In this document: positions 9,066-19,300 of the stretch, piece by piece
How positions within the stretch are numbered: the first letter of the stretch is position 1
Layout: the number at the start of each line of letters is the position of its first letter
Assembly (NCBI RefSeq): GCF_000187245.1
Contig: NC_027861.1
Coordinates: forward strand, 496,001-560,000
Source of the DNA: Ogataea parapolymorpha DL-1
Lineage: Eukaryota; Ascomycota; Pichiomycetes; Pichiales; Pichiaceae
Direction of reading: 5' to 3'
DNA length: 64,000 nt
Position numbers and translations under genes: made by a program
Notes under the pieces: model-generated
What the model saw: the letters and a program-made list of their open reading frames with translations, nothing else
Told to the model about the DNA's origin: nothing
Database searches by the model: none

Positions 9066-10016
9066 ATGGTCAATCTTATTATCGTTCCTCGATCTAAGAA
9101 CTTGCGGAAGATCAATTGCGATACTGATCCAAAGGCAAAGGTGCAAGCTATCATTAGCGAGTATTCTAAGGTCAACAACATTGATCCCAACAGAGTTAAG
9201 CTTTCTCTGCTGGAAGAAGAAGGATCCACTGACAAGAAGCCCGTCCGTAGAACACTGAAGAATGAGAGGACATTGGAAGCCAACGGACTTGACTTCTCTA
9301 CGACGGATACCATCACCGTTTATGCAAAAGATGTGGGGCCCCAAATTGGATGGAAAACGGTCTACTTGATCGAATATTTCGGTCCGATGCTGATCCACTC
9401 CTTGGTCTATTACGGTTTGTATGACCCGGATGTCAATACGTACACTCAAATTGCTGCTTATATCTTGACGATGGTTCACTATTTGAAAAGAGAATATGAG
9501 ACAACTTTCATCCATATGTTCTCTGCCGACACAATGCCTTTGAAGTATTTGTTCAGAAACTGCGGACACTATTGGATCTTTAACGGATTGTTCATTGCCC
9601 TTTCCGTTTACGCTCCTCAGGACAGGTACTATTCTGGTTGGAAAAAACACGTCTTCTATGTTGAAGACAGGCCTTTGAACCAACTCTACATTTATATTGG
9701 CCTCTGGGCTCTTTGCGAATTGGCCAATTTCTATTGCCACTTCATCTTAATGAAACTGAGAAGTGACGGATCGAGGGAGAAAAGAATTCCATATGGTTTT
9801 GCCTTCGCATTGGTCTCCTTCCCAAACTACTTTTTTGAGAGTCTAGGATGGTTGTTTTATGCTATCATGATCAACAATTGGTCGTGCTACTTATTCCTCA
9901 TTATTGGAACTCTGACCATGATGAACTGGGCCAAGCAGAAGCACAGAAACTATAAAAAGACCTTTGGTGATAAATATCCAAAGAACAGAAAAGCCATGAT
10001 TCCATTTATATTTTAA
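9066..10016 (+). CDS. TSC13: Very-long-chain trans-2-enoyl-CoA reductase
   Basis: Tsc13 catalyses the last step of each very-long-chain fatty acid elongation cycle in the ER, feeding sphingolipid synthesis. The first ATG is at 9066; the frame runs three codons upstream only through a TTG. The 316-residue protein has an N-terminal ubiquitin-like region (about 1-80), then DVGPQIGWK and VYLIEYFGPMLIHSLVYY. It has the steroid-5-alpha-reductase-type membrane domain with HYLKREYETTFIHMFS and ends in an IPFIF tail like the S. cerevisiae protein (310 residues). Confidence 0.94.
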   Translation: MVNLIIVPRSKNLRKINCDTDPKAKVQAIISEYSKVNNIDPNRVKLSLLEEEGSTDKKPVRRTLKNERTLEANGLDFSTTDTITVYAKDVGPQIGWKTVYLIEYFGPMLIHSLVYYGLYDPDVNTYTQIAAYILTMVHYLKREYETTFIHMFSADTMPLKYLFRNCGHYWIFNGLFIALSVYAPQDRYYSGWKKHVFYVEDRPLNQLYIYIGLWALCELANFYCHFILMKLRSDGSREKRIPYGFAFALVSFPNYFFESLGWLFYAIMINNWSCYLFLIIGTLTMMNWAKQKHRNYKKTFGDKYPKNRKAMIPFIF

Positions 10017-10192
10017 GTAAGTTGAAATGACATGCCTGTTTTGAAATTGTATGGGGATCTTAAAAAGTAAATTATATATTAAATCTGAATTAGCACTCAA
10101 TTGCACCTGAAAATTCTTCAGAACCGCGTTCAATTTGTAAGCAAAGAAGCAAGGTCTCAATTGTTGGCAATTCAAGAGCTGACAGCCATTCA

Positions 10193-13100
10193 ATGTCCGA
10201 CTCAGAATCAGCAAAAAAAGTGTCCAATTCACAAGTAGATAACAATGCCAATACCCCCACTCCCTTGTCTCCTGCACTCTCTTCGAAGAGCGGTAACACA
10301 CAGGGGCCGAAAGCCCAGAAATCTTCTAAATCAATGAGAGCCACTCCAATTCCCTCTACCCACGTGCTTATGAATTACCAACCGCACCACACAGGTTCCG
10401 CATCTCACCACCGACAATACGTTCTCCTCAAAGATAAAGGAGGCACATCTGGTTCTCCAAATGTAGGTGGAAATAGTGCAGTGTCCTCTCCAAAAGTGAG
10501 TACACCCTCACATACGGGGCCTAATGTTTACCCGGGTAAAGCAAGGCCCTTCTTACGAAAAGCACCAAGTTCAAAATACATTTTCAGCGTTGACGACGAC
10601 GAAGACGAGGTTGAGGAGGATTTGAACAGAGAGTATCTGGAAGGCTATTCAGACGCCTTGCGTCATCGCTTCAAAAAGGCTATTTCAACACAGGCAGACT
10701 CTAATGATCCAAAATCTCGCAAAATCCAAGAGCTGGAAGCCGAAATTGCGCAAAACCTATTGGCAACTTCAAAAGATTTGGCTATCTTACGAGAACGGGA
10801 GGGAGACTATATCCACCATGACGGTGAGGAACATTCGTTTGTGCAGGCTGAAGATGGGCAGCCTATAAAATCTCGTATTTCTGCTCAAGATCTTTCTGAA
10901 AGAGATGGAGACAATTCAGACGCTGAGTCTACATCTTCTGCTGAGAGCTTCACATTAAGGGGCAGACAAGATGCCATCAATGAGACACATCCTTTTGGTA
11001 TTCGTATTTGGAAGCCCGCCATCTACAAGAAAAACAGATCAGTCGAAATTGAGGCAGAAAACGATATCCATTCGACACCGCAAATCGCTAGGGAGGTTTC
11101 TGCTACAAATGCATTTTGCAACTTTATATGGAGTTGCACTTTTGGGTTTGTTCTGCTTATACTATGCCTCGTGATGGGCTGCATTACATTAGTGTTCACC
11201 GTTTTTACAAATCCTAAAAAAAGTGAATCTATCAGATACGCAAAATTGTACTTACATCTGGGCACTTATTTGTTTGTTCCATTTGGAAAAATCATTCTAC
11301 TAAGAGCAGATAAAAACTATCTCACGGAGGATGCGAATGTGGGAAGCACGCTTGCCGAGTTTGCCAGATGGAGAACTCAAGACGAAAGCCGTTTGTTCTA
11401 TGCTGCGCCAGATCGAAAAAGACGTGCAAGCGAAAGTACTCCTTTGCAGTCCCATATAGGTACTAATTATGCATCTGATGGAAACCACGAAAATATCGAG
11501 GAGATATTTGATGAAGACGAAGATACCACATTTTACAAGCAGAGACTATTTGGAAGAGGAAAATGGAATATTGGAAGAATCATCTTCTATGTATTATTCT
11601 ATGCTTGTGCTCAGCCAGTAATGCTTGCATTGGGTGCAGCCTTATGGTTACTTGTTTTCACAATCCCAATGGCCAAGGTGCTTTTTACTGTGTGCAATCA
11701 TATCAGGAGACATCCGTTGGCATTGTCCATCGAGATTGAAAAAGATTATTACCAGCGCAAGTTGGCTTCCAATACATCCAACGAATCCATTCTAATTTGC
11801 ACTTACAGAAGCCTTGGATTCCACTATTACAAATACACTGTGGACGGCACGAACATTTTCTTTATCAACCTCATATTCCTGGTGATTTTCACCATTTTCG
11901 ATTTCTTCGTCCTCAAAGAGTACTTTGGTTTTGAATCTCTATTTGTTTCTCCGGTGGTCATATTTATTCTGTGTCTTGTCTCCGTTATCCCACTAGCGTA
12001 CTTCATCGGTCAAGCAGTTGCATCTATTTCTGCGCAAACTTCAATGGGTCTAGGTGCTGTCATCAATGCGTTCTTCTCCACTATTGTTGAAGTGTTTTTG
12101 TACTGTATTGCGCTGAATCAGTCAAAAGGAAAACTGGTCGAGGGATCCATGATAGGCTCTATTTTGGGAGCCGTTCTACTTCTGCCGGGAACTTCAATGT
12201 GTGGTGGAGCCTTTCGCAGGAAGACACAAAGATACAACCCTGCATCAGCAGGCGTTTCCTCCACAATGCTCCTTTATGCCATATTCATCATGCTCTCTCC
12301 CACGATTTTATATGAAATTTATGGACAATACGAGGTTCAATGTTTTGACTGCGAACCTGAATACTACGAAAATGGAACAGACTGCAAAAAATGTCATTTT
12401 CTACAGCCAAATCTCGCAGTGGACAAGCTATATCTGGACTATTTGAGGCCTTTTGCAGCAATTTGTGCCATAGGGCTGTTTTTGGCCTACTGTATTGGAC
12501 TGCTCTTTACCCTTAAGACACACGCGGCGCTCATTTGGAGCACCCCCGTGGTGTCTGAAAAAGAGAAGAAAACGGAGAATCTTAGCGGAATTGCAACAGA
12601 GAACACGAGCATCAAATCACTTCGTCTTGATAGCACTCTTACCCATAAGAAAACTCAGGGCAATAATCAAAGAGGAACCACACCAGGAAAGCAGTCCATG
12701 CAAAGTCCAGCCTCGCAAGCTGCGCAACCAGGCCCGCCGGGTCAAACTATGCAAACTACAGATGGTGGTGGCCATGACGCTCCGAATTGGTCCAGAACGA
12801 AAAGTACTACGATTCTGCTCTTGGCAACTTTAATGTATGCTGTCATTGCGGAAATACTGGTGGATGTTGTGGATGATGTTCTTAGTTCCTTCCCCATCGA
12901 TCCGAAGTTCCTTGGATTGACAGTGTTTGCGTTGGTTCCCAACACTACAGAATTTGTCAATGCTATTTCGTTTGCAACCCATGGAAATGTGGCACTCTCG
13001 ATGGAGATTGGATCTGCATATGCGCTACAGGTCTGTTTGCTGCAAATTCCAATCGTCACCATGTACTCTTCGTTCAGAAACATCAATGCCACACCAGCTG

Positions 13101-13312
13101 ACATTAACAATTTGTTTTCATTGATATTCCCTCGCTGGGATTGCATAGCGTCACTTATCTCGGTGTATATGTTCACCTACGTGTATGCCGAGGGCAAGTC
13201 CAATTATTTCAAGGGCTCAATTCTGATCCTGGTCTATATTAGTGTTCTGGCAGGGTTTTATTTCTCGCTGGTCATCGATGCAAACGGGGTGTCTATAATT
13301 CACACTTTATGA
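10193..13312 (+). CDS. VNX1: Vacuolar monovalent cation/H+ antiporter, Vnx1-like
   Basis: The protein has 1039 residues and belongs to the calcium/cation exchanger (CaCA) superfamily, in the subgroup of S. cerevisiae Vnx1, which moves Na+ and K+ into the vacuole. The N-terminal 300 residues are low-complexity and partly acidic (DDDEDEVEEDL). The membrane part carries the two alpha repeats: QTSMGLGAVINAFFSTIVEVFLY near residue 620, and LGLTVFALVPNTTEFVNAISFA with GSAYALQVCLLQIP near 905-950. Between them is a Cys-rich CFDCEPEYYENGTDCKKC loop and a Ser/Gln-rich linker. Vnx1 usually has about 900 residues; the excess here is in the N-terminus and linker. Confidence 0.87.
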   Translation: MSDSESAKKVSNSQVDNNANTPTPLSPALSSKSGNTQGPKAQKSSKSMRATPIPSTHVLMNYQPHHTGSASHHRQYVLLKDKGGTSGSPNVGGNSAVSSPKVSTPSHTGPNVYPGKARPFLRKAPSSKYIFSVDDDEDEVEEDLNREYLEGYSDALRHRFKKAISTQADSNDPKSRKIQELEAEIAQNLLATSKDLAILREREGDYIHHDGEEHSFVQAEDGQPIKSRISAQDLSERDGDNSDAESTSSAESFTLRGRQDAINETHPFGIRIWKPAIYKKNRSVEIEAENDIHSTPQIAREVSATNAFCNFIWSCTFGFVLLILCLVMGCITLVFTVFTNPKKSESIRYAKLYLHLGTYLFVPFGKIILLRADKNYLTEDANVGSTLAEFARWRTQDESRLFYAAPDRKRRASESTPLQSHIGTNYASDGNHENIEEIFDEDEDTTFYKQRLFGRGKWNIGRIIFYVLFYACAQPVMLALGAALWLLVFTIPMAKVLFTVCNHIRRHPLALSIEIEKDYYQRKLASNTSNESILICTYRSLGFHYYKYTVDGTNIFFINLIFLVIFTIFDFFVLKEYFGFESLFVSPVVIFILCLVSVIPLAYFIGQAVASISAQTSMGLGAVINAFFSTIVEVFLYCIALNQSKGKLVEGSMIGSILGAVLLLPGTSMCGGAFRRKTQRYNPASAGVSSTMLLYAIFIMLSPTILYEIYGQYEVQCFDCEPEYYENGTDCKKCHFLQPNLAVDKLYLDYLRPFAAICAIGLFLAYCIGLLFTLKTHAALIWSTPVVSEKEKKTENLSGIATENTSIKSLRLDSTLTHKKTQGNNQRGTTPGKQSMQSPASQAAQPGPPGQTMQTTDGGGHDAPNWSRTKSTTILLLATLMYAVIAEILVDVVDDVLSSFPIDPKFLGLTVFALVPNTTEFVNAISFATHGNVALSMEIGSAYALQVCLLQIPIVTMYSSFRNINATPADINNLFSLIFPRWDCIASLISVYMFTYVYAEGKSNYFKGSILILVYISVLAGFYFSLVIDANGVSIIHTL

Positions 13313-13340
13313 AAAACATCAATTATATCTATATATCTAA

Positions 13341-14639
13341 TTATTTAATAAATGTTTCTTGGAAAGCGTTACCCAAGATGTCGAGACCATCGATAATGTC
13401 AGAGTCCTCGATGTTAAGAGCAGGAACAAATCTGATAACGTTATTACCGGCGGTGATAACCAGCAGTCCAAGCTCCCTGGCTTTTTTAACCACTGGTGAT
13501 GGGTCTTGGTTCAACTCCACGCCAAGTAAAAGGCCTTCCCCTCTGATATCTTTGATTTGATCGGGAAACTTCTCGCTCAGTTCGCTGAGTTTCACCTTGA
13601 ACAATTCAGACTTTTTCTCAACCTGTTGCAAAAATTCAGGATCGGAAACTTTGTCCAGCACGTATAAACCAATTCGAGCACCCAATGGATTTCCACCATA
13701 AGTGGTTCCATGATCACCAACTTTCAAAGCTTTTTCAACTTCTTCGGTAACCATAGTTGCACCAATAGGGAATCCGTTACCCAAAGCCTTAGCCATGGTA
13801 AGTATATCAGGGTGAGCGCTTTCTGGCAACTTGGAATGCGCCCAAAGTCTTCCAGATCTGCCCAATCCACATTGGATCTCATCGTATATCAAAAGCGCAT
13901 TATGCTTATTGCACAACTCTCTAAGCTGAACCATAAAGTCAGAATTCATAGGAAATATTCCACCTTCTCCCTGGACTGGCTCTATAATCACTCCACACGT
14001 TTTATCGGAGATCACACTTTCCACGGATTTAATATCGTTGGGTTTTGCAACTTTCACTCCAGGAATGAGAGGTGCAAATGGTTTTTGGTATTTGGGATTT
14101 GGGGTCACCGAAAGCGAACCCATAGACCGTCCGTGGAAAGAATTTTCGAAAGTAATAAACTCGATTTTATTATCAGCAAACGATTTGCCATATTTTCTTG
14201 CAAACTTCAGTGCAGCTTCATTAGCTTCAGTACCAGAGTTGGCCATAAAAACACGGGACGCATTCTTCATACCTCCTGACTCCAAAGTCTTCGAAACCAA
14301 CTGTTTGCTCAATTCACCAGTCCACTGGTTGTAAAGCAAGTTAGAGCTATGAACAAGAGTGGTAGCTTGCTCGTACATGATTTTCGCAATTTCGGGGTGC
14401 GAGTGGCCAAGGGCGGTCACCGCAATTCCAGCAGAAAAATCGATATACTTCTTTCCCTCCATATCCCAAAGATGGCATCCTTCTCCCTTTGTGAAAACAA
14501 TTGGCGGTCTTGAGTAAGTCGTAACGGTGTATGGGTCGACTTCAGCAACAAAAGATGCAGAAGACGACTTGCAAACAGCACGGCTGTTACAAAACAGCCG
14601 TTTTTGCACGGTCTGTACAAAAGTAGTCCGTTGAAGCAT
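13341..14639 (-). CDS. ARG8: Acetylornithine aminotransferase, mitochondrial
   Basis: This PLP enzyme converts N-acetylglutamate semialdehyde to N-acetylornithine in mitochondrial arginine synthesis. The 432-residue product starts with a basic, Ser-rich presequence (about 1-28) followed by the class-III aminotransferase fold. Visible motifs are NSGTEANEAALKFARK (134-149), SFHGRSMG, YDEIQCGLGRSG (252-263) and MAKALGNGFPIGA, with the PLP lysine at about 284. No exact TGACTCA Gcn4 site is seen in the 259-bp divergent spacer shared with MRPL25. Only near-matches occur there (around 14647 and 14727). Confidence 0.96.
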   Translation of the reverse strand: MLQRTTFVQTVQKRLFCNSRAVCKSSSASFVAEVDPYTVTTYSRPPIVFTKGEGCHLWDMEGKKYIDFSAGIAVTALGHSHPEIAKIMYEQATTLVHSSNLLYNQWTGELSKQLVSKTLESGGMKNASRVFMANSGTEANEAALKFARKYGKSFADNKIEFITFENSFHGRSMGSLSVTPNPKYQKPFAPLIPGVKVAKPNDIKSVESVISDKTCGVIIEPVQGEGGIFPMNSDFMVQLRELCNKHNALLIYDEIQCGLGRSGRLWAHSKLPESAHPDILTMAKALGNGFPIGATMVTEEVEKALKVGDHGTTYGGNPLGARIGLYVLDKVSDPEFLQQVEKKSELFKVKLSELSEKFPDQIKDIRGEGLLLGVELNQDPSPVVKKARELGLLVITAGNNVIRFVPALNIEDSDIIDGLDILGNAFQETFIK

Positions 14640-14898
14640 GATAAATTATGTGACTAAATTTTTCGAAAAAAAATTGATTTGATAAGATGTAAAAGTTTTA
14701 TGGGCCTAGGCCACTGTGACTTGGAGTGAGACTCATCAGGCACATCATTTGGCTTTGGTGTATCTCGGATATCGTTTCTATAGGTTGAAGAGAGAACTGG
14801 TTCACAAAACTATCTGCACGTGACCCGTGTCACATGCAAAACAAATTTCACCCTCATTACGCTGGTGTATTAATTTTTTTTCAAACTTTAAACCGAAC

Positions 14899-15390
14899 AT
14901 GTCGAAGTTGTTTAATCTCTCTGCTGTGGAGGCATTTGAGAAGTTACCATTACAGCTTCGCAACTTCTTTACTCGCTATCCTCCATCTCCTTTTAGACAG
15001 TATGCGTCCGAGCAAACACTTGCAAATGCCCCCGATGCCAATCCATTTATTCCAAATAGACATCCAGTCACCGGTAAGGTTCAAGAGCCTGTTTATTCTT
15101 TAAGACGGCAATCTGATTTATACAAGCTCGCGTACAAGTTTGGAGTAGCAGACCTGATGCCAACACTGCGCAATAACAAGAAGTTCTATGCGGAGAAGTT
15201 TGAAACTAAACCGCTATTGAAGGGTGTGTTGAGTCCAAAGGGCCACAAATGGGAAAGGACCTACGACGAGAGAAAAAAGAGGATCGCGGACGCAGTGGCA
15301 AAGGCAGAAGAAGTTATTGTGGAGGCCAAGGGATCAAAATACAAGAAGCGCATCGAAAGAAAAGTATCGGAGAGGAAAACGTGGTTTTAA
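14899..15390 (+). CDS. MRPL25: Mitochondrial large ribosomal subunit protein mL59 (Mrpl25)
   Basis: The product has 163 residues from the ATG at 14899; the frame extends upstream only from a GTG. It matches the fungal mL59 family in order: LPLQLRNFFTRYPPSPF at the N-terminus, ANPF(I/L)PN-HPVTGK near residue 50, YSLRRQSDLYKLA near 68, LLKGVLSPKGHKWE near 115, and a basic tail ending WF. S. cerevisiae Mrpl25 has 157 residues. An A-rich/AAATTTTTC stretch in the divergent spacer with ARG8 (around 14655) resembles the RRPE element seen near other mitochondrial ribosomal genes in this window. Confidence 0.93.
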   Translation: MSKLFNLSAVEAFEKLPLQLRNFFTRYPPSPFRQYASEQTLANAPDANPFIPNRHPVTGKVQEPVYSLRRQSDLYKLAYKFGVADLMPTLRNNKKFYAEKFETKPLLKGVLSPKGHKWERTYDERKKRIADAVAKAEEVIVEAKGSKYKKRIERKVSERKTWF

Positions 15391-15453
15391 TGTACATAGT
15401 TTTAAAGCGTGTTTATATCATACTTTATGCTTTGTTGCGCTATAAACAGGTAG

Positions 15454-16236
15454 TTATTGGGTAGGCTCTCCGATTTCAGCATCCTCCAAATCATTGAATA
15501 AAGTATCTTCGTCTGGAGCTTGGAGGTCTTCTTCTCCACCAAGATCGGATGACATATTGCTCAACCTGGCTTCCAAAACTTGGGTCTCCTCGAGTGCGCG
15601 AACTTTCCATTTCTTGATCACTTCGGTTTCCTTATCGAAGCCTTGCTCAACAATAGTCTTGTCATATACAGCACCAAACATCTCATGTTCTTCTCTTGTA
15701 ACATTCATCTCTGTCTCCTCCTCGATTTTGAGCCTGTAGTATTCGTACTTGGCTTTTTCGTAAGCCTGCACTAAATTGAGCTTCTCGTTTTGCATGAGAT
15801 ACAGCGTACGTTGAACAACACTCTCTCCATCCAGTTTCTTAGTGAGTTGTCTCATATGAGACCAATTTTGATTCTTGTTATCGATGATGTGCTCGTTTTC
15901 GATCAAAGATTTCGGATCTGCGAGTTCCCAAGGGTGTTGCTGGTAAAATACGTTTCTTATTTTGTCTTCCAGGAATTTTAAATTCTGGGGTTTGAGAAGG
16001 TCCAATTTCAAATCATAGGGTGTCAATCTGGTCTTGTACAAGTTTCCGCTTCTGGATGGTACCGAAAGTTTCTTCAGTTTGGAGAATTTTTCAGGTCTGA
16101 TAATCTTGTGTTGAGCCTGTTTAGGAGGGTGGTACGCAACCGGCTTGTACCATGCAGGTTGCTCTTTCACAAGGCCACTACGTAAAAAGTCCGACGTACG
16201 CTTCAAGACGTCACTGGCTCCTTTGCTAGTGTTCAT
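15454..16236 (-). CDS. RSM25: Mitochondrial small ribosomal subunit protein mS23 (Rsm25)
   Basis: This 260-residue mitoribosome protein is almost the same length as S. cerevisiae Rsm25 (264). The family signature YQQHPWELADPKSLIENE lies near residue 94. An acidic C-terminal tail (EEDLQAPDEDTLFNDLED) follows a helical region. The N-terminal 25 residues are basic and amphipathic. It is convergent with MRPL25 (63 bp) and divergent from UTP10. Confidence 0.92.
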   Translation of the reverse strand: MNTSKGASDVLKRTSDFLRSGLVKEQPAWYKPVAYHPPKQAQHKIIRPEKFSKLKKLSVPSRSGNLYKTRLTPYDLKLDLLKPQNLKFLEDKIRNVFYQQHPWELADPKSLIENEHIIDNKNQNWSHMRQLTKKLDGESVVQRTLYLMQNEKLNLVQAYEKAKYEYYRLKIEEETEMNVTREEHEMFGAVYDKTIVEQGFDKETEVIKKWKVRALEETQVLEARLSNMSSDLGGEEDLQAPDEDTLFNDLEDAEIGEPTQ

Positions 16237-16305
16237 GTTGACGAACCACTTAATTTTTTTTCGCTTTAAAGATAATTAATCTGCCGAGTCGTGTACGGAT
16301 TAAAT

Positions 16306-16315
16306 AAAATTTTCA
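16306..16315. promoter_or_regulatory. RRPE-like element in the RSM25/UTP10 divergent promoter
   Basis: AAAATTTTCA on the plus strand reads TGAAAATTTT on the minus strand, close to the rRNA-processing element TGAAAAWTTT. It lies 52 bp before UTP10 (cytosolic ribosome biogenesis) and 70 bp before RSM25 (mitochondrial ribosome). It could serve both. No PAC element is visible here. Confidence 0.5.
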
Positions 16316-16366
16316 AATCAAACAAAAAAAAATATTTAGCATAAGTTCCTGTGTAATAGATCCATC

Positions 16367-19300
16367 ATGTCTCTTCTAGAACAGCAGCTTTCTGCCATTG
16401 CACAGAACACCCAAACTGTGGCACTAGATAGAAAGAAGCGATCAAAAATACATTCTGTCTCGTTCATCTATAGCTCCCAGGAGGCTGCCACGCAAGACTA
16501 CGAGACAATATATTATGAAGCACTTGAAGCTCTTGGTCGTCTGGAGCAAATCGACAAGCGCTTTGGAAAGTTCAGACTATCAATTTTCAGTGAAACATCG
16601 ATAGGTATTGACAGACAGATTCAATCTCAAAAGCAAAACGAGAATCTAGACAAGACAATAAATGCCTTTCTATCTTTGGTTGCACCATACTGGCATCTGG
16701 CCATCGCTCTCAGAGCCTCTGAGTGGCTACTGAGAAGATTCCAAATAAATTATCATAATGCTGAGCATCTTCTCTTAACTACACTTCCATATTATAAAGA
16801 GCCTGTGTTCGAGAGAGTGTTATATGTTTTGCCAAAAATGCCATTGTTGTTCCAATGGCTCTCTGCATTTAAAAAGGCAAATAACAAGCTACCTTCGAGA
16901 AACAGTATAATCAAGGCGTTCACAGATACAGATTTTTACAATTTGTACTCCAAATTTCTCGGCGAAGAAATTGCGAAGAACAATCAATATCGGTTGCAGC
17001 TTGTTTTCTTTGTCAGTATGACGATCTCTGCGCTCGCTGCCTTGTCATCTGAGAACTCAGTCAAGTTGGTTGATTTTGTTCCTCATGTACTCACTATTTG
17101 TGGGTCTCTTCTTGTATCGCAAGATCAGGACTCGAAAGTCGGTGGCTACACGATCATGGCGGTCTTATCGTCTGCAGTTCCTCTTTCTAAAGAAGTTCTC
17201 ATGGCATCCATCGAAACTATTCTCATTCACGTTCAGTTCGACAATAAAAGGTCACAGACACAGGCATTTACCAGCATCCTCAAACTATACCAGGCAGTGC
17301 ATACCAATCCATTAGACTCGCTTCCTCTTTCTATTTTCAATCGGATGCCTGAATTTCTGGACGAAGAATCTCCTTACTTTGGACTCATAAATCGGTCCCA
17401 GGACACTAACTTTGTGTGTTCCTATCTGATAACATTAATACTCAATCAAAAATTGGACGACAGAGCCGCAGCCACAAGTTGCCTCTTTTCTTTCAATTTC
17501 GAGCAGACTCAAGCCTTGTGCAAGGCAATCTTTGATAATCTGAGTGTTCATGACACATCTGTATATGTGCACATCCTGAAGCACATCAAGAATCAGTCTC
17601 CAGAGTGGTTCAGTGAATTATTGGATGCAAATGGAGTCAGTATGGATCAATTAGAAATGTCCCTCCAGACAACTTTCTCCGAACCTCAGGAAAATGACAC
17701 GCAAGAACCACTTGAGGAAGACAACGGATCTATCGCCTTAGACGAGGATTTGGAGTCGGTGAAAAATTCCTTTGCATCGTACATGCAATATGGTGCTCAA
17801 ATAGATACGGAGTTCTCTCTATTGCTAAATCACTATATGAAATCCATGCTAAAGGGCTCCACCAACTCGTTCCTTTCTTCGTGCTTTGGAGATATAGCAC
17901 CTTTACTCACTTTTCTTCTACGTGTGTCTTTCTTGCAAAACATTCCGCTCAAGGCAAGAACATATGCTCTCAAATTAGTCTCTGCCCAGATTCGATCATT
18001 GGACGCAAAGTTTAATGTTAACATTTTGATCCCTATTCTTTCTGCACTGCTTCTGGATGTGAATAGACTCATCCGCTCCAATGCACTGGAGATCTTCAAA
18101 CAGGCCAACTTGAGATCTGCAGGAAAGGAATCCATTTTGGAGACAACATTGTATGGGGATTCAACTAAGGAAATTTCCATGGTGTCCCCAAAAGTCGGTC
18201 ATATACTTGTCGAAAATATAATCGAGAAAGCTGCCGACATAAGTACAACTGTGGACCAATTTGGAAAGCTATTTGTATCTTTAGTCGGCGAGAAGAAAAC
18301 GGGACCAATCATTTTGGCATTCTTTGCTTCGCATGCAAACATCATCATGTTGCCAGCTCCGAAGCTCCAACTGATCAGACTGGTTACTGACGCCGCAAAA
18401 GCAACAAAAGGAGCATTGCCTCCATCCCAAATCTTGGAAAAGGTTTTGAAGTCTTTTGTTATCGAAAGAGAGGTTTGGAGGTCAAAATGTATATTTTCAG
18501 GTGTTGATTACGCGGACTTCGAGAATCAGATTGTTCGTATCGTTTCAGAAAAAGAGCACAACGACACTGCCATCAAATTCCTTGAGGAAGCCCTTAACAG
18601 CTCTTCTGAGTCTTTATCGAATGCTGCAGCTACCAGACTTACCGAATTGCTTCCGACGTTCAAGTTTGAGCATCAGATCCGCATCGTCAAAACAATAATC
18701 AGTGCAGGATTATCAGAAGATGATACCACTATTTGCTACGATGCAGTCGAGCTACTGGAATCGCTGACTTTACCAAACAACTTATTTGTGCAAATTTTGA
18801 AAGATTCGTCTCTCAGCAACTCATCAGAACAGCAGTCCAATATTCCTAAACGAAGAAGGAGATCATCTGCATCAACTAGGCAAGCAATGAAGGAACAAGA
18901 GGTTTCTTTCATGGCTTCCACACATTTGAAGAAAGTCACGATGATACTGGACGTTTTGGAAAAAGAAAGTAGAGAAAACTTCAAAGGCTCATTCGAGTTG
19001 TTGAAATTGCTGTTCGATATCCTAGATGACTTGGAAACCTTGGGAACTGACGGAAAACTGCCAATTTTGTATTCTGAGGAGACACTAGCTTCTTGCATGA
19101 CAAACGTGATAAAGTCCTTGGATAAGACCCAAATGAAGAGTAAGGAGATCACCTCGATTCGTGCGGACATTGTTGTCTCAGCAATCAGATCTTCAAGCTC
19201 GCCACAGGTCCAAAACAAATTACTTCTGGTGGTTGCTGCGCTGGCAGCATTTTCTCCAGAACTGATATTACACTCTGTGATGCCGATATTCACCTTTATG

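Noticed and set aside
9042..9740. Minus-strand 232-codon ORF inside TSC13
   Set aside because: It overlaps a well-supported gene and has no motifs.
14640..14898. Gcn4 control of ARG8
   Set aside because: No exact TGACTCA or TGACTC is present in the spacer; the closest strings have one mismatch.
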